From: Subdoligranulum sp.
Lineage (GTDB): Bacteria > Bacillota > Clostridia > Oscillospirales > Ruminococcaceae
NCBI GenBank assembly: GCA_014799685.1
Contig: JAAVHN010000028.1
Coordinates: 33,534-68,677 of the forward strand
Length of the DNA stretch: 35,144 nt
Reading direction: 5' to 3'
The position numbers and the translations under genes were made by a program. The notes beneath the pieces are model-generated. The model was not told where the DNA came from. It did not search any database and saw nothing but the letters and a program-made list of their open reading frames with translations. Position 1 is the first letter of the stretch, and every line of letters begins with the position of its first letter. Below are positions 23,947 through 32,024 of the stretch, piece after piece.

Positions 23947-25368
23947 TCATGCGCTTTCCTGCGCGGCAACATGCATCCAAAATCCGTCGTGATATGCCCG
24001 GATGCAGCCGAGCAGCCGCTTTTCCAGATTCTGCGCGATGGGGTCTTCCCCGGCGCTGTTCAAAATGCGCGGGGCAAACTGGTACGGATCCTTTTCCAGA
24101 TCGTACAGGTAGCGGCGCGGCACGGGGTCTGGCTCATAGCCCACGTCGATCACATAGGTATAGCGCTGCGTGCGCAGCGCGCGCCAGCCGAAATCCTTCG
24201 GATCCTTGCCTGCCTCGCGGAACATTTTCAAAAACGCCTTGCTGCCCGGGCAAGCGCAGATATAGGCCGCGCTGTCGTCCGCGCCGGTGTGCTGCCGGAT
24301 TCCGGCGAAGCGGCTGGTGCCCTCCAGGCTCTCCGGCACGGGCAGCTCCAGCCATTCCAGCAGCGTGGGCAGAATGTCCGCGCCGCCGATCACCGTATCG
24401 CACCGTCCCGGCAAAAGCCCCGGCCCTGCTGCCACGAACGGGATATTGATCGATTCCTCATACCATACATGCTTTGCCATCAGGCCGTGGCTGCCCATCA
24501 TGTCGCCGTGGTCGGCGCTGAGCACCACGCACGTATTCTCCCGCAGGCCCAGACGATCCAGCGCGTCCAGCAGACGGCCAAACTGCTCGTCGAGGCCCGT
24601 AACGGCCGCGTAGTACTGGCGCGTTTTTTTCAGCAGATCCGCAGGCGTCATATCCATCGGCTCGCCCGTATGGCAGTGCAGGCTGTCGAAGCAGACATTC
24701 TCCCGCAGGGGAATTTCTTTCTCCCGGTACCGCGCGAGGTATTGTTCCGGCACCTCGTCATAGGGGCTGTGCGGCGGGTTCCACGAGAGGACAAGCCCGA
24801 ACGGCTTCTCCGGCGTCTGCCGCTGCAAAAATTCGATGGCACGGTCTGTCTCGTATTCGGGCGACCACTTCCCGGGCTTGATCTGCGCGGGGGAGTCCGT
24901 CCAGTAATGCGGGTCGAGGTGCGCGTCCCACGCGCCGTAGGAGCACCAGTCGTCGAAACCGTGCCGGCCCGCGCCCGGCGGGGTGTAGGCGTCCCACGCG
25001 CGCGCGCCGGATTCGGGCTCGGGCGTGCGGTCGATCTCCGGCTCGTCCAGATGCCATTTGCCGATATAGCCGGTGTTGTAGCCGTTTTCCTTCAGAATCG
25101 TGCCCAGCGAGGGAACGTCCTCGCGCAGCTTCATCGCAAGGCCGGGCTTGCAGTTGGTGAACACGCCGGTGGTGAGCGGCTGCAGCCCTGTGAGCAGGCT
25201 GGCGCGGTGCGGCGAGCACAGCGGGCACGCACTGACGGCGTTCCGGCAATAAACGCCGCCGGCCGCAAACCTGTCCATATGCGGCGTCTCCACCGGGTCG
25301 GCCCCGGCACAGCCCATCGCGTGCCGCCGCCACTGATCCGCAAATACAAACAACAAATTTTTCTGCAT
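23947..25368 (-). CDS. Sulfatase (formylglycine-dependent, Cys type)
   Basis: Alkaline-phosphatase-superfamily sulfatase, 473 residues, which would hydrolyse sulfate esters, here probably from a sugar. Metal-site residues open the protein (FADQWRRHAMG, Asp11-Gln12). The maturation motif is Cys51 in CSPHRASLLTG, matching C-x-P-x-R, which must be converted to formylglycine. GKWHL (Lys104, His106), SWNPPHSPY and SADHGDMMGSHG complete the active-site set. There is no signal peptide, so it acts in the cytoplasm on imported material. In an anaerobe the modifying enzyme would be a radical-SAM anSME; none is in the window. Start 25368 follows AGAGGAGG eight bases upstream. It lies 263 bp beyond the beta-propeller gene of locus B, with a MITE-like element in between, so co-transcription is uncertain. 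Confidence 0.93.
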   Translation of the reverse strand: MQKNLLFVFADQWRRHAMGCAGADPVETPHMDRFAAGGVYCRNAVSACPLCSPHRASLLTGLQPLTTGVFTNCKPGLAMKLREDVPSLGTILKENGYNTGYIGKWHLDEPEIDRTPEPESGARAWDAYTPPGAGRHGFDDWCSYGAWDAHLDPHYWTDSPAQIKPGKWSPEYETDRAIEFLQRQTPEKPFGLVLSWNPPHSPYDEVPEQYLARYREKEIPLRENVCFDSLHCHTGEPMDMTPADLLKKTRQYYAAVTGLDEQFGRLLDALDRLGLRENTCVVLSADHGDMMGSHGLMAKHVWYEESINIPFVAAGPGLLPGRCDTVIGGADILPTLLEWLELPVPESLEGTSRFAGIRQHTGADDSAAYICACPGSKAFLKMFREAGKDPKDFGWRALRTQRYTYVIDVGYEPDPVPRRYLYDLEKDPYQFAPRILNSAGEDPIAQNLEKRLLGCIRAYHDGFWMHVAAQESA

Positions 25369-25510
25369 GGCGATCGCCTCCTCTTTTTAACGCATTTCTG
25401 CGTCTTTTTCCCGCTCCGGGTCCCTGCGTGGCTTTGATTGGAATGCCTCTCAGGCCCAAAAGCAGCCATACGAAATTACATCTGATCTCTCAACTCTAAA
25501 CGCTTTACTC

Positions 25511-25634
25511 TAAGGAAGCTCTGATTCAATCGATGGGTCGGATCGGCGAACAGATCATTCCACAGGCCCAAGAGCCGCTGCTGCGCAGCGGTTGGCCTAT
25601 GGACGCGCCCGGCGATTTATTCAGAGGTTCCCTA
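25511..25634. mobile_element. MITE-like element with imperfect terminal inverted repeats
   Basis: The ends match as inverted repeats: TAAGGAAGCTCTGATTCAAT-CG from 25511 and, read on the minus strand from 25634, TAGGGAACCTCTGAATAAAT-CG. About 17 of 22 positions agree. A TA flanks both ends, consistent with a TA target duplication. The element is 124 bp, has no transposase frame, and its centre contains a GC-rich inverted repeat (CCGCTG-CTGCG-CAGCGG with outer AGGCC/GGCCT). Its right end coincides with the stop codon of the beta-propeller gene. I infer a non-autonomous element mobilised by a transposase elsewhere. Confidence 0.65.
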
Positions 25635-26690
25635 ATACAGCGGCACACACATGTTCCACGAGCGCGTCATCGTGGCAAAACCTGCCTCCGTACCGTCATT
25701 TGTGGCGGCAAATAAATGCGTCGCCGCGCCCTGTTCGTTGAACAGCAGGAACGGCCGGTCCAGATTGCCCATCACGCGATGTACGCCGTCGTCCCACAAG
25801 ATCCTGCGTGAAAAAGCGCCTGAATTCTTTTCCACCGCCCAGTGCACACCGTCCGCGCTCTGCGCATACACGGCCGAGCCCACGTCACCGGTGAAGGTTC
25901 CGCCCCAATCCTTGGCGATCATCGCGTAGCTGCCGTCCGTGCGCCGCCAGATGAACGGATCCTCCACCGTGCCCGCTTCGGGCGAAAACAGCGGCGCGTC
26001 TGTGAGGCGGCAAAATCCCTGCGTGTAATGATCCGCCCACGCCGCGCCCAGCTTCATGCCGCTGAACATATCCTCCGGCGTATCATACGGCGGTTTGCGG
26101 TAAGTGCGCGTTTTGTAAACAAGCAGGCAGCTGCCGTCCGGATTCAGACAGGGCGCGGGGTTCGAGGTGAAAAAATCGTCGAAACGCCCGCAGCGAATAT
26201 CCAGCGCGGGCTTATCGGCGCGTGTCCACGGGCCGTATACGCTGGGCGCTGTCGCGATGCCGATGCGCTTCGAGGCGCGGGCCGCCAGCCATTCGGGGCT
26301 GTAATGGGTGAGCGCTGCACCGTCCGGGTCCGGAAACGGATAGGTGATGCCGATGTAAAATAAAACATATTCCCCGCCGCAGCGCGTGATCACAGGGTTA
26401 TGCGTGGCGCGGCCGTCCCAATAGCCCGCGCCGCGCGCGGGCAGCACGACCTCCTCAAATTGGTACGGACCCTCGGGTGTATCCGACACGGCGCGCACCA
26501 CCTCGCTGGCGACGCCCCAGCCGGGGTGGAACGGCAGCGTTTTGGGCCAGCGGGAGGCAAACATGTGATACCGCCCATCTTCGGCGCGGATCACGCTGGG
26601 GCACCACACCCAAAAGTCCCCCATAGCAAACCCGCCCCGGATAGGGGCGGGTTTGAAATACTGTTTCAGATCTTTTTCGTCGCGATGCAT
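25632..26690 (-). CDS. Beta-propeller glycosidase-like protein (GH43/GH130-like)
   Basis: Five-bladed beta-propeller protein, 352 residues, no signal peptide. Propeller repeats are visible as recurring blocks: DFWVWCPSVIRAEDGRYHMFASRW, RATHNPVITRCGGEYVLFYIG, FTSNPAPCLNPDGSCLLVYKTR, TVEDPFIWRRTDGSYAMIAKDW and NLDRPFLLFNEQGAATHLFAA. Acidic residues in the HNP, SNP and EDP blocks are where GH43/GH32/GH130 enzymes place catalytic groups, but I cannot assign a family number. It follows the permease stop by 6 bp, so it is in the locus B operon, and it likely processes the imported sugar. The stop TAG is formed at the junction with a MITE-like element (TA from the target plus G of the element), so the native C-terminus may have been altered slightly. 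Confidence 0.85.
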   Translation of the reverse strand: MHRDEKDLKQYFKPAPIRGGFAMGDFWVWCPSVIRAEDGRYHMFASRWPKTLPFHPGWGVASEVVRAVSDTPEGPYQFEEVVLPARGAGYWDGRATHNPVITRCGGEYVLFYIGITYPFPDPDGAALTHYSPEWLAARASKRIGIATAPSVYGPWTRADKPALDIRCGRFDDFFTSNPAPCLNPDGSCLLVYKTRTYRKPPYDTPEDMFSGMKLGAAWADHYTQGFCRLTDAPLFSPEAGTVEDPFIWRRTDGSYAMIAKDWGGTFTGDVGSAVYAQSADGVHWAVEKNSGAFSRRILWDDGVHRVMGNLDRPFLLFNEQGAATHLFAATNDGTEAGFATMTRSWNMCVPLY

Positions 26691-26696
26691 GAGCGT

Positions 26697-27527
26697 TTAT
26701 CCCTTCAGTCCGCTCGTCGCAATGCCCTGCACGAAGTAGCGCTGGCAGAACACGTAAACGATCAGCACCGGGATCAGGCTGAGCACGCTGGCCGCCATGA
26801 TGAGCTGATAATCGGTGGAATACTGCCCCACGAACATGCGGATGCCGAGCGGGATGGTCTTGTTGCGCTCACTGTTGAAATAGATCATCGGGCCCATATA
26901 GTCGTTCCAGATGGTTACGAACGTGAAGATGGCCAGCGTTGCCATCGCGGGCTTTGCCAGCGGCAAAACAATGCGGAAATACGCGCCGTATTCAGAGAGG
27001 CCGTCGATGCGCGCCGCCTCCAGCAGTTCGTTTGGAATGCTCTGGTAAAACTGCCGCAGCAAAAATACGCCGAACGCCGCAAAGCTTTGCAGCAGCACAT
27101 AGCCAAGGTGGCTGTCTACAAGGTTTACCTTCTGCATCATAATGAACTGCGGCAGCATGTAAATCTGCCAGGGAATGGCGATGGTGGCCACGTAGCAGAG
27201 AAACAGCGTATCGCGCCCCCTGAACGTACATTTGGTAAAGCCATAGGCCGCAAACGAGCAGGTGATCAGCTGGATCAGCGTTACCAGCACCGTCAGCTTC
27301 GAGCTGTTCCACGTAAAACGGGCAAAGTCCACCTTCTGCCCGATCTTGATGTAGTTGTCCCAGTGGCGCACCTCGGGAATCCAGCGGATGGGATTGGTAA
27401 ACACCTCGGTGGAAAGCTTCAGCGAGGTGGAAAACATCCATACCAGCGGCAGCAGCGTTATCACCGAGACAAGGATCAGCAAAAAATACTGCGCGAAGCG
27501 CGTCAGCGAATTTTTCTTTTGAACCAT
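26697..27527 (-). CDS. Sugar ABC transporter permease, MalG/AraQ-type (locus B)
   Basis: CUT1 inner-membrane permease, 276 residues. TM1 is FAQYFLLILVSVITLLPLVWMF; further segments include LTVLVTLIQLITCSFAAYGF and LIMAASVLSLIPVLIVYVF. The EAA loop reads EAARIDGLSEYGAYFRIVLP and the C-terminus GIATSGLKG carries the usual final KG. GGAGG lies 9 bp before the ATG at 27527. It pairs with the permease encoded 22 bp upstream and is followed after 6 bp by the beta-propeller gene. As in locus A, no ATPase gene accompanies it. Confidence 0.96.
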   Translation of the reverse strand: MVQKKNSLTRFAQYFLLILVSVITLLPLVWMFSTSLKLSTEVFTNPIRWIPEVRHWDNYIKIGQKVDFARFTWNSSKLTVLVTLIQLITCSFAAYGFTKCTFRGRDTLFLCYVATIAIPWQIYMLPQFIMMQKVNLVDSHLGYVLLQSFAAFGVFLLRQFYQSIPNELLEAARIDGLSEYGAYFRIVLPLAKPAMATLAIFTFVTIWNDYMGPMIYFNSERNKTIPLGIRMFVGQYSTDYQLIMAASVLSLIPVLIVYVFCQRYFVQGIATSGLKG

Positions 27528-27549
27528 TCCTGCTTTCCTCCCTCTCTTG

Positions 27550-28470
27550 TCACATAAAATCGTTGAATTTCTTCTCTATGCGGAATTGCAAAACCGTCAT
27601 TGTTCCGACAATCAAAAACAGAACCATCGCGGCGGCGCTTGCCTTTCCGTAATGCTGATAAGAGAAGGCTTCGTTGTAAATGAACATACTCAAAACCTGC
27701 GTGGCCGTACCCGGGCCTCCCTCGGTGAGCGCAAAGATCAGATCGAATGTTTTGAAGCTGTTGATGGTGAGCATCATCAGCACAAAGAAATGGTTCGGCG
27801 TGAGCATGGGGAATGTGATGCGCACAAATTGCTGCCATTTGCTCGCGCCGTCCATCTCGGCCGCCTCGTACAGCGAATACGGGATATTTTGCAGCGCCGC
27901 AAGATAGATCACCATAAAATAGCCCATATTCTTCCAGATAGAGACAATAATCACGCCCGCAAGCGCCCATTTTGTGGAGGAAAACCAACCGGGCAGACTC
28001 TCCTGCGGGACGCCTATGGTGCTGAGGAACACGTTGACGGGGCCGCCGTTCTTCATGAACATGGCTTTCCACACCGCGCCCACCGCTACCACCGAGGCGA
28101 TATAGGGGAAAAAGATGGCGCTGCGGAAAAACGTGGTGCCGCGCAGCTTACTGTTCAAAAGCAGCGCGAGGCCCAGCGCGGCCGCCGCGCTGAACAGCAC
28201 CGTAAACACCGAATACACAACCGTGTTCCAGAGCGATTCCAGGAAAATCTTTTGCTTAAAAATACTGGTGAAATTGCCAAAGCCCACAAAGACCATTTCG
28301 GTAAAGCCGTCCCACTGCATAAAAGCGAGTACGAACGAGAACAACACGGGTATCAGCACGAAAATCAAAAAGCCGATAAAATTCGGCGCGATGAAGGAAA
28401 GGCCCACCAGCGTATTGCGCGTATGCAGCGACATTGTGCTGCCATTTGGCTTCCTCGCAGTCTGCTTCAC
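27550..28470 (-). CDS. Sugar ABC transporter permease, MalF/UgpA-type (locus B)
   Basis: CUT1 inner-membrane permease, 306 residues. Hydrophobic segments include LVGLSFIAPNFIGFLIFVLIPVLF, VVYSVFTVLFSAAAALGLALLL and FFPYIASVVAVGAVW. The EAA loop is EAAEMDGASKWQQFVRITFP and EGGPGTATQVLSMFIY is the usual periplasmic-side block. The start used here is GTG at 28470 (AAAGGTG 11 bp upstream); an ATG 12 codons later (28434) is possible but has a poorer site. It follows the binding-protein gene after a strong hairpin terminator, so the permeases depend on read-through. Confidence 0.94.
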   Translation of the reverse strand: MKQTARKPNGSTMSLHTRNTLVGLSFIAPNFIGFLIFVLIPVLFSFVLAFMQWDGFTEMVFVGFGNFTSIFKQKIFLESLWNTVVYSVFTVLFSAAAALGLALLLNSKLRGTTFFRSAIFFPYIASVVAVGAVWKAMFMKNGGPVNVFLSTIGVPQESLPGWFSSTKWALAGVIIVSIWKNMGYFMVIYLAALQNIPYSLYEAAEMDGASKWQQFVRITFPMLTPNHFFVLMMLTINSFKTFDLIFALTEGGPGTATQVLSMFIYNEAFSYQHYGKASAAAMVLFLIVGTMTVLQFRIEKKFNDFM

Positions 28471-28541
28471 TTATTACTCATCACCTTTCTGTCTCCATTC
28501 CGCACGATCTGACGAAATATCTGTGAATGACCCATCCAGTC

Positions 28542-28572
28542 AAAACGGGCGGGGCGTTTGACGCCCCGCCCG
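28542..28572 (-). terminator. Intra-operon terminator between binding protein and permease (locus B)
   Basis: CGGGCGGGGCG (28546-28556) pairs perfectly with CGCCCCGCCCG (28562-28572), 11 bp with a 5-nt loop, followed on the minus strand by TTTTG. It lies 49 bp after the binding-protein stop, as in locus A. Confidence 0.82.
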
Positions 28573-28620
28573 CAGAACAGATCCTGCTGTCGTTTGCCGA
28601 ATCCGAAAACCGTAAAGCAA

Positions 28621-29952
28621 TCAGCTGTTGAGGATGCCCTCGACCTCCTCGACCATCATGGCAATGCCCTCGTCCACAGTTACTTCTTTCAGCATAATCA
28701 GCTTGTGCGTACGGCCCTGCGCAGCGTCAACCTCTGTCACATTCGGCAGAAGGGGACGGTCCGGAGCAATGTTGGCAACTTTCAGCGCATCGACAACGCC
28801 CTCAGGCATACCGTCCATCGCGCCGATCTCGGCCAAAACCTCGTCGTTGATACGGCCGGGCAGAGAACCGGTGGCGGCATAGCCCATGGCGCCCTCTTCA
28901 CCCGACATGAACTTGACGAACTCCCAAGCGGCTTCCTGCTTCTCGGAAGCGGGATTGATGGCAAGCGGCGTGGTGGCGCCCACAGTATAGCCCGCGCTCA
29001 CGTCAGACGGATGCGGCAGCGTCGCAATGCCCCACTCTTTCACGTTCGCCTCGCCGTTGTTGATCGCGTTGATGATCGTGGCCATATACCAGCTGCCCAT
29101 CGGCATCATGGCGACATTGCCGGCCGCAAAGGCGCCGGAATAGTGAATGCCGTTGGCATCCAGATCCGCGAAGTCCTGAATCGCGCCGGCATCCTGCAGG
29201 CGCAGAACCATCTCATAAGACGGTTTGAAGAACTCGTAGCCGGTCTCGTAATCCATGATAGTGTGCTTTCCGTCCTGAACCGCCCAGTTCAAAACGCAGG
29301 CCGTCCAAGTATGGAAATGCGCACCGTACACGCCGTCGCCGCTCATTTCCATCGCAAGGTCTTCAAACTCTTCCCACGTCATATCGTTGGAGGGATACGC
29401 CACGTTTGCGGCGTCGAACAGATCCTTGTTGTAGAACAGCACATAGATATCAGTGCGGGCGGGCATGCCGTACTGATGCCCGTCAAAGTTGAACGGCGTA
29501 TCAGTGCCGTTATAGGCGCTCATATCGACGTTGTCGCGGGCGATGAAATCCGTCAGATCCAGCAGCTGGCCTTTTGCCACCAGATCCGGGGTGCTGGAGG
29601 CTTCCTTGATGAAGAAAACGTCCATATCGCTGCCGCCGTTAAGCATTGTATTCAGCTTGGTGTTGTAGTCGGCGGAGGGGATGTCCAGAATCTCGACCTT
29701 GATGTTGGGATTCGCGTCCATGAACGCCTCCACGCCGTTTTTCACGCTGTCGTTGGAGGTGTAGTCCCATGTCGCAACCGTGATGGTGACTTCCTCATCC
29801 GTGGTTGCGGGTTCCGTGTCCGGTGTGGTGGAATCGGCCGGAGCCAGGTCTGCCGGGGCGGGCGTGCTGGAAGACGTACTGCTGCAGCCGGCCAGCAAGG
29901 CGAGGCACAGCACGGCGGCCATAGCAAGCGCCAACAGTTTTTTCAAATTCAT
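28621..29952 (-). CDS. Sugar ABC transporter substrate-binding lipoprotein (locus B)
   Basis: Extracellular solute-binding protein family 1, 443 residues. Lipoprotein signal: LKK, the hydrophobic core LLALAMAAVLCLALLAG and lipobox LLAG-Cys23, followed by a Ser/Thr/Pro/Ala linker to about residue 53. The mature domain starts VTITVATWDYTSND and shows DVFFIKEASSTPDLVAKGQLLDL, AGNVAMMPMGSWYMATI and KQEAAWEFVKFMSGEEG, typical of family 1. It delivers a sugar to the two permeases downstream. AAGGAG lies 9 bp before the ATG. The stretch LLAGCSSTSSSTP is identical to that in the locus A binding protein although the mature domains differ. Promoter at 30039-30066. Confidence 0.95.
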   Translation of the reverse strand: MNLKKLLALAMAAVLCLALLAGCSSTSSSTPAPADLAPADSTTPDTEPATTDEEVTITVATWDYTSNDSVKNGVEAFMDANPNIKVEILDIPSADYNTKLNTMLNGGSDMDVFFIKEASSTPDLVAKGQLLDLTDFIARDNVDMSAYNGTDTPFNFDGHQYGMPARTDIYVLFYNKDLFDAANVAYPSNDMTWEEFEDLAMEMSGDGVYGAHFHTWTACVLNWAVQDGKHTIMDYETGYEFFKPSYEMVLRLQDAGAIQDFADLDANGIHYSGAFAAGNVAMMPMGSWYMATIINAINNGEANVKEWGIATLPHPSDVSAGYTVGATTPLAINPASEKQEAAWEFVKFMSGEEGAMGYAATGSLPGRINDEVLAEIGAMDGMPEGVVDALKVANIAPDRPLLPNVTEVDAAQGRTHKLIMLKEVTVDEGIAMMVEEVEGILNS

Positions 29953-30005
29953 GCTTTTCTCTCCTTTTCTCCATTTCCGCAGGGGAATCTCACCCCCGCT
30001 CTGCG

Positions 30006-30025
30006 CGCGGAGCAGCGGCTCCGCG
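30006..30025 (-). promoter_or_regulatory. Leader hairpin of the locus B binding-protein mRNA
   Basis: CGCGGAGC (30006-30013) pairs with GCTCCGCG (30018-30025), 8 bp with loop AGCG, close to the predicted transcript start. No T-run, so more likely a 5' stabiliser than a terminator. Confidence 0.45.
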
Positions 30026-30038
30026 TTTCGTTGTTTTT

Positions 30039-30066
30039 ATTGTACCGGACGGCGTGCACTTTTCAA
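30039..30066 (-). promoter_or_regulatory. Promoter of the locus B transporter operon
   Basis: On the minus strand TTGAAA (30066-30061) and TACAAT (30044-30039) with a 16-bp spacer, 87 bp upstream of the binding-protein start. The repeat cluster at 30090-30152 lies directly upstream, where an activator would bind. Confidence 0.68.
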
Positions 30067-30089
30067 AAGCCCGGATTTCTTCAAAAAAT

Positions 30090-30152
30090 AATAGTATTTT
30101 TTCATGCTTCCCATTTTTCTAATACTATTTTTCACTCTACCGCTATTTTTTG
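30090..30152. promoter_or_regulatory. Candidate YesN-type operator cluster
   Basis: AATAGTATT (30090-30098) is the exact inverse of AATACTATT (30121-30129). ATTTTT recurs in the same orientation at 30096, 30113, 30127 and 30145, each time followed by C or G, spaced 14-18 bp. The cluster sits between the divergent promoters and 24 bp upstream of the transporter -35 box. Confidence 0.42.
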
Positions 30153-30169
30153 CACTTCACGAAAAAGAA

Positions 30170-30198
30170 TTGCCTGTTTTTTATAGAATATGTATAAT
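30170..30198 (+). promoter_or_regulatory. Sigma-A promoter of the YesM/YesN-like pair
   Basis: TTGCCT (30170-30175) and a perfect TATAAT (30193-30198) with a 17-bp spacer, 71 bp upstream of the kinase start. Confidence 0.75.
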
Positions 30199-30269
30199 AT
30201 TTTCAAGGGATTTGTACAGAAAAGAGTGTTCCATGCTCCATTTCCTTTTCAAGCAGACAGGAGGGCTTC

Positions 30270-32024
30270 ATGCGCTTTTTTAATCCGCACAGCGTGCGCT
30301 TCAAGATCGTTTTTTATACGCTGCTCTGCCTTTCCGCCATTGGGCTGTGCAGCAATCTCTTTTTATATTCCTATATGAATTCGATCATCACCGATAAAGC
30401 CAGCGCGATCGACACGCTGTATCTGGAGACGATCCGCCTGCAGCTGGATACGCGCCTTGCCGAGGTGAACGACCTTGCCATACTGTGTGCGAGCGAGCCG
30501 GACCTCTCCCGTGTGATGGAGCGCGAAGCGCTGACGGCTCCCTCCGAAAAGTATCTGGCGCTGACGGTGCAGGAGCAGCTGAACGCCTATCTGCGCTCCT
30601 GCGCGCAAAGCGATTACATCAATAAGCTGATGGCCGTGAACGAGTACGGCGTGACGATTCAGATGACAACGAAGCACAGCGGTACACTGAGCGATTGCGA
30701 AACGCTGCTGGAAAGCGATTTTTATCGGAACAATCCCACCGCCCAAAGCGCCTTTTCGATGCTGGTCCCCTCCGTGACGCCCTATAAGGGAATGTGCCTC
30801 GCCGGGCTTTTTCCTCTTGCCTCCCGCAGCGACCGGCCCGTGAAAGCCTATATTTATGTAGAGCTGGATCCCAGCTTTATCCTCGACGTGCTTGAACCGT
30901 ATGCCGCGCTGAACCCGATCTTCATCGGCACGGCCAACGGGGAAAAACTGCTGAACGAAAATCTCAGCAGTCTGCGGGAGTTGGATCTGACCGGCGCCGT
31001 CACGGGCAGCATCGTGTTTGACGGCAGCGTCCGCCGCAAGGTGGAGACGGAGCCGCTGCGCCGCGCCGCGCTGACGATCTACAGTTGCCCGGATATTTCC
31101 ACGATCTCGGTCGATGATAAAAACATGCTGTTCACAATGGCTGTCACGCTTTGCAGCGTGTTCCTGGTGGGCCTGTGCAGTCTGCTGATCCTCTCCAACT
31201 ACCTCACAAGGCCCATCCACAAGCTGATCAAGCGCATCCGGCGCATCTCGGACAACGATTTTTCGTATGACCCCGAGATCGAGCGCAGCCGGGACGAGAT
31301 CGGCGAGATCGGACGTGTTGTGAATGAGATGGCGCTCTCGCTCCAATCGCTGATGAAGGAAACCGAGGAGCACGCCGAAGCGCAGAAGAACATCGAGATC
31401 GCGCTACTGCAATCGCAGGTGAACCCGCATTTTCTGTACAACACGCTCGATTCCATCCACTGGATGGCTGTCATCCAAAAGAGCACGGGCATCTCGCAGA
31501 TGACAAAAAGTCTTTCCAATTTGCTGAAAAACCTCGCCAAGGGAACACAGGACCACATCACGCTGCAGGAGGAGCTCTCGCTGCTGAACGACTATGTCGC
31601 CATTCAGATGATCCGCTATACCGAGGCGTTCGAGGTGATCGACCGGATCCCGCAGCCGCTTTTGCAGCACCGCATCCTGAAATTTACGCTGCAGCCGCTC
31701 GTGGAAAACGCGATCTTCCACGGCATCGAGCCGACAGGCCGGTTCGGCGCCATCACGCTCGACGGCTGGGAGGACGAACAGTTTTTGTATCTCTCCATCT
31801 GCGACAACGGCGTCGGCATTCCGCCCGAACAGCTGCAGACGCTGCTTTCGGCCTCGGCGGAGCACCGCTCCAAGGGCTCGCTGAACGGCATCGGCGTTTT
31901 CAATGTGGACCAGCGCCTGAAGCTCGTATACGGCCCCGCGTGCGGGCTGACATACGAAAGCGTTGTGGATGAATATACCAAGGTCACCGTCAAGATTCTG
32001 CGGGAGGTGGAACCGGATGTATAA
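30270..32024 (+). CDS. YesM-type sensor histidine kinase
   Basis: Membrane sensor kinase of the His_kinase/YesM class, 584 residues. TM1 about 13-35 (VFYTLLCLSAIGLCSNLFLY), extracytoplasmic sensor about 36-285, TM2 about 287-309, HAMP about 310-362 (LTRPIHKLIKRIRRISDNDF), then the phospho-accepting His387 in QSQVNPHFLYNTLD. The ATP-binding domain has LQPLVENAIFHG, CDNGVGIP and LNGIGVFNVDQRL. AGGAGG lies six bases before the ATG. Its 3' end overlaps the response-regulator gene by 8 bp, so they are translated together. It diverges from the locus B transporter operon, which it probably controls in response to an external sugar or the loaded binding protein. Confidence 0.96.
   Translation: MRFFNPHSVRFKIVFYTLLCLSAIGLCSNLFLYSYMNSIITDKASAIDTLYLETIRLQLDTRLAEVNDLAILCASEPDLSRVMEREALTAPSEKYLALTVQEQLNAYLRSCAQSDYINKLMAVNEYGVTIQMTTKHSGTLSDCETLLESDFYRNNPTAQSAFSMLVPSVTPYKGMCLAGLFPLASRSDRPVKAYIYVELDPSFILDVLEPYAALNPIFIGTANGEKLLNENLSSLRELDLTGAVTGSIVFDGSVRRKVETEPLRRAALTIYSCPDISTISVDDKNMLFTMAVTLCSVFLVGLCSLLILSNYLTRPIHKLIKRIRRISDNDFSYDPEIERSRDEIGEIGRVVNEMALSLQSLMKETEEHAEAQKNIEIALLQSQVNPHFLYNTLDSIHWMAVIQKSTGISQMTKSLSNLLKNLAKGTQDHITLQEELSLLNDYVAIQMIRYTEAFEVIDRIPQPLLQHRILKFTLQPLVENAIFHGIEPTGRFGAITLDGWEDEQFLYLSICDNGVGIPPEQLQTLLSASAEHRSKGSLNGIGVFNVDQRLKLVYGPACGLTYESVVDEYTKVTVKILREVEPDV

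Larger units (their letters stand above)
29953..30269. other. Divergent control region of locus B
   Basis: A 317-bp gap with a minus-strand promoter for the binding protein, a plus-strand promoter for the sensor kinase and a central AT-rich cluster of (C/T)ATTTTT(C/G) repeats and an inverted repeat. The binding-protein leader contains a perfect 8-bp hairpin (30006-30025). No gene. Confidence 0.72.

Noticed and set aside
25533-25715. A 60-codon plus-strand frame over the MITE-like element
   Set aside because: It runs antisense into the beta-propeller gene and has no transposase feature; the element has no coding capacity.
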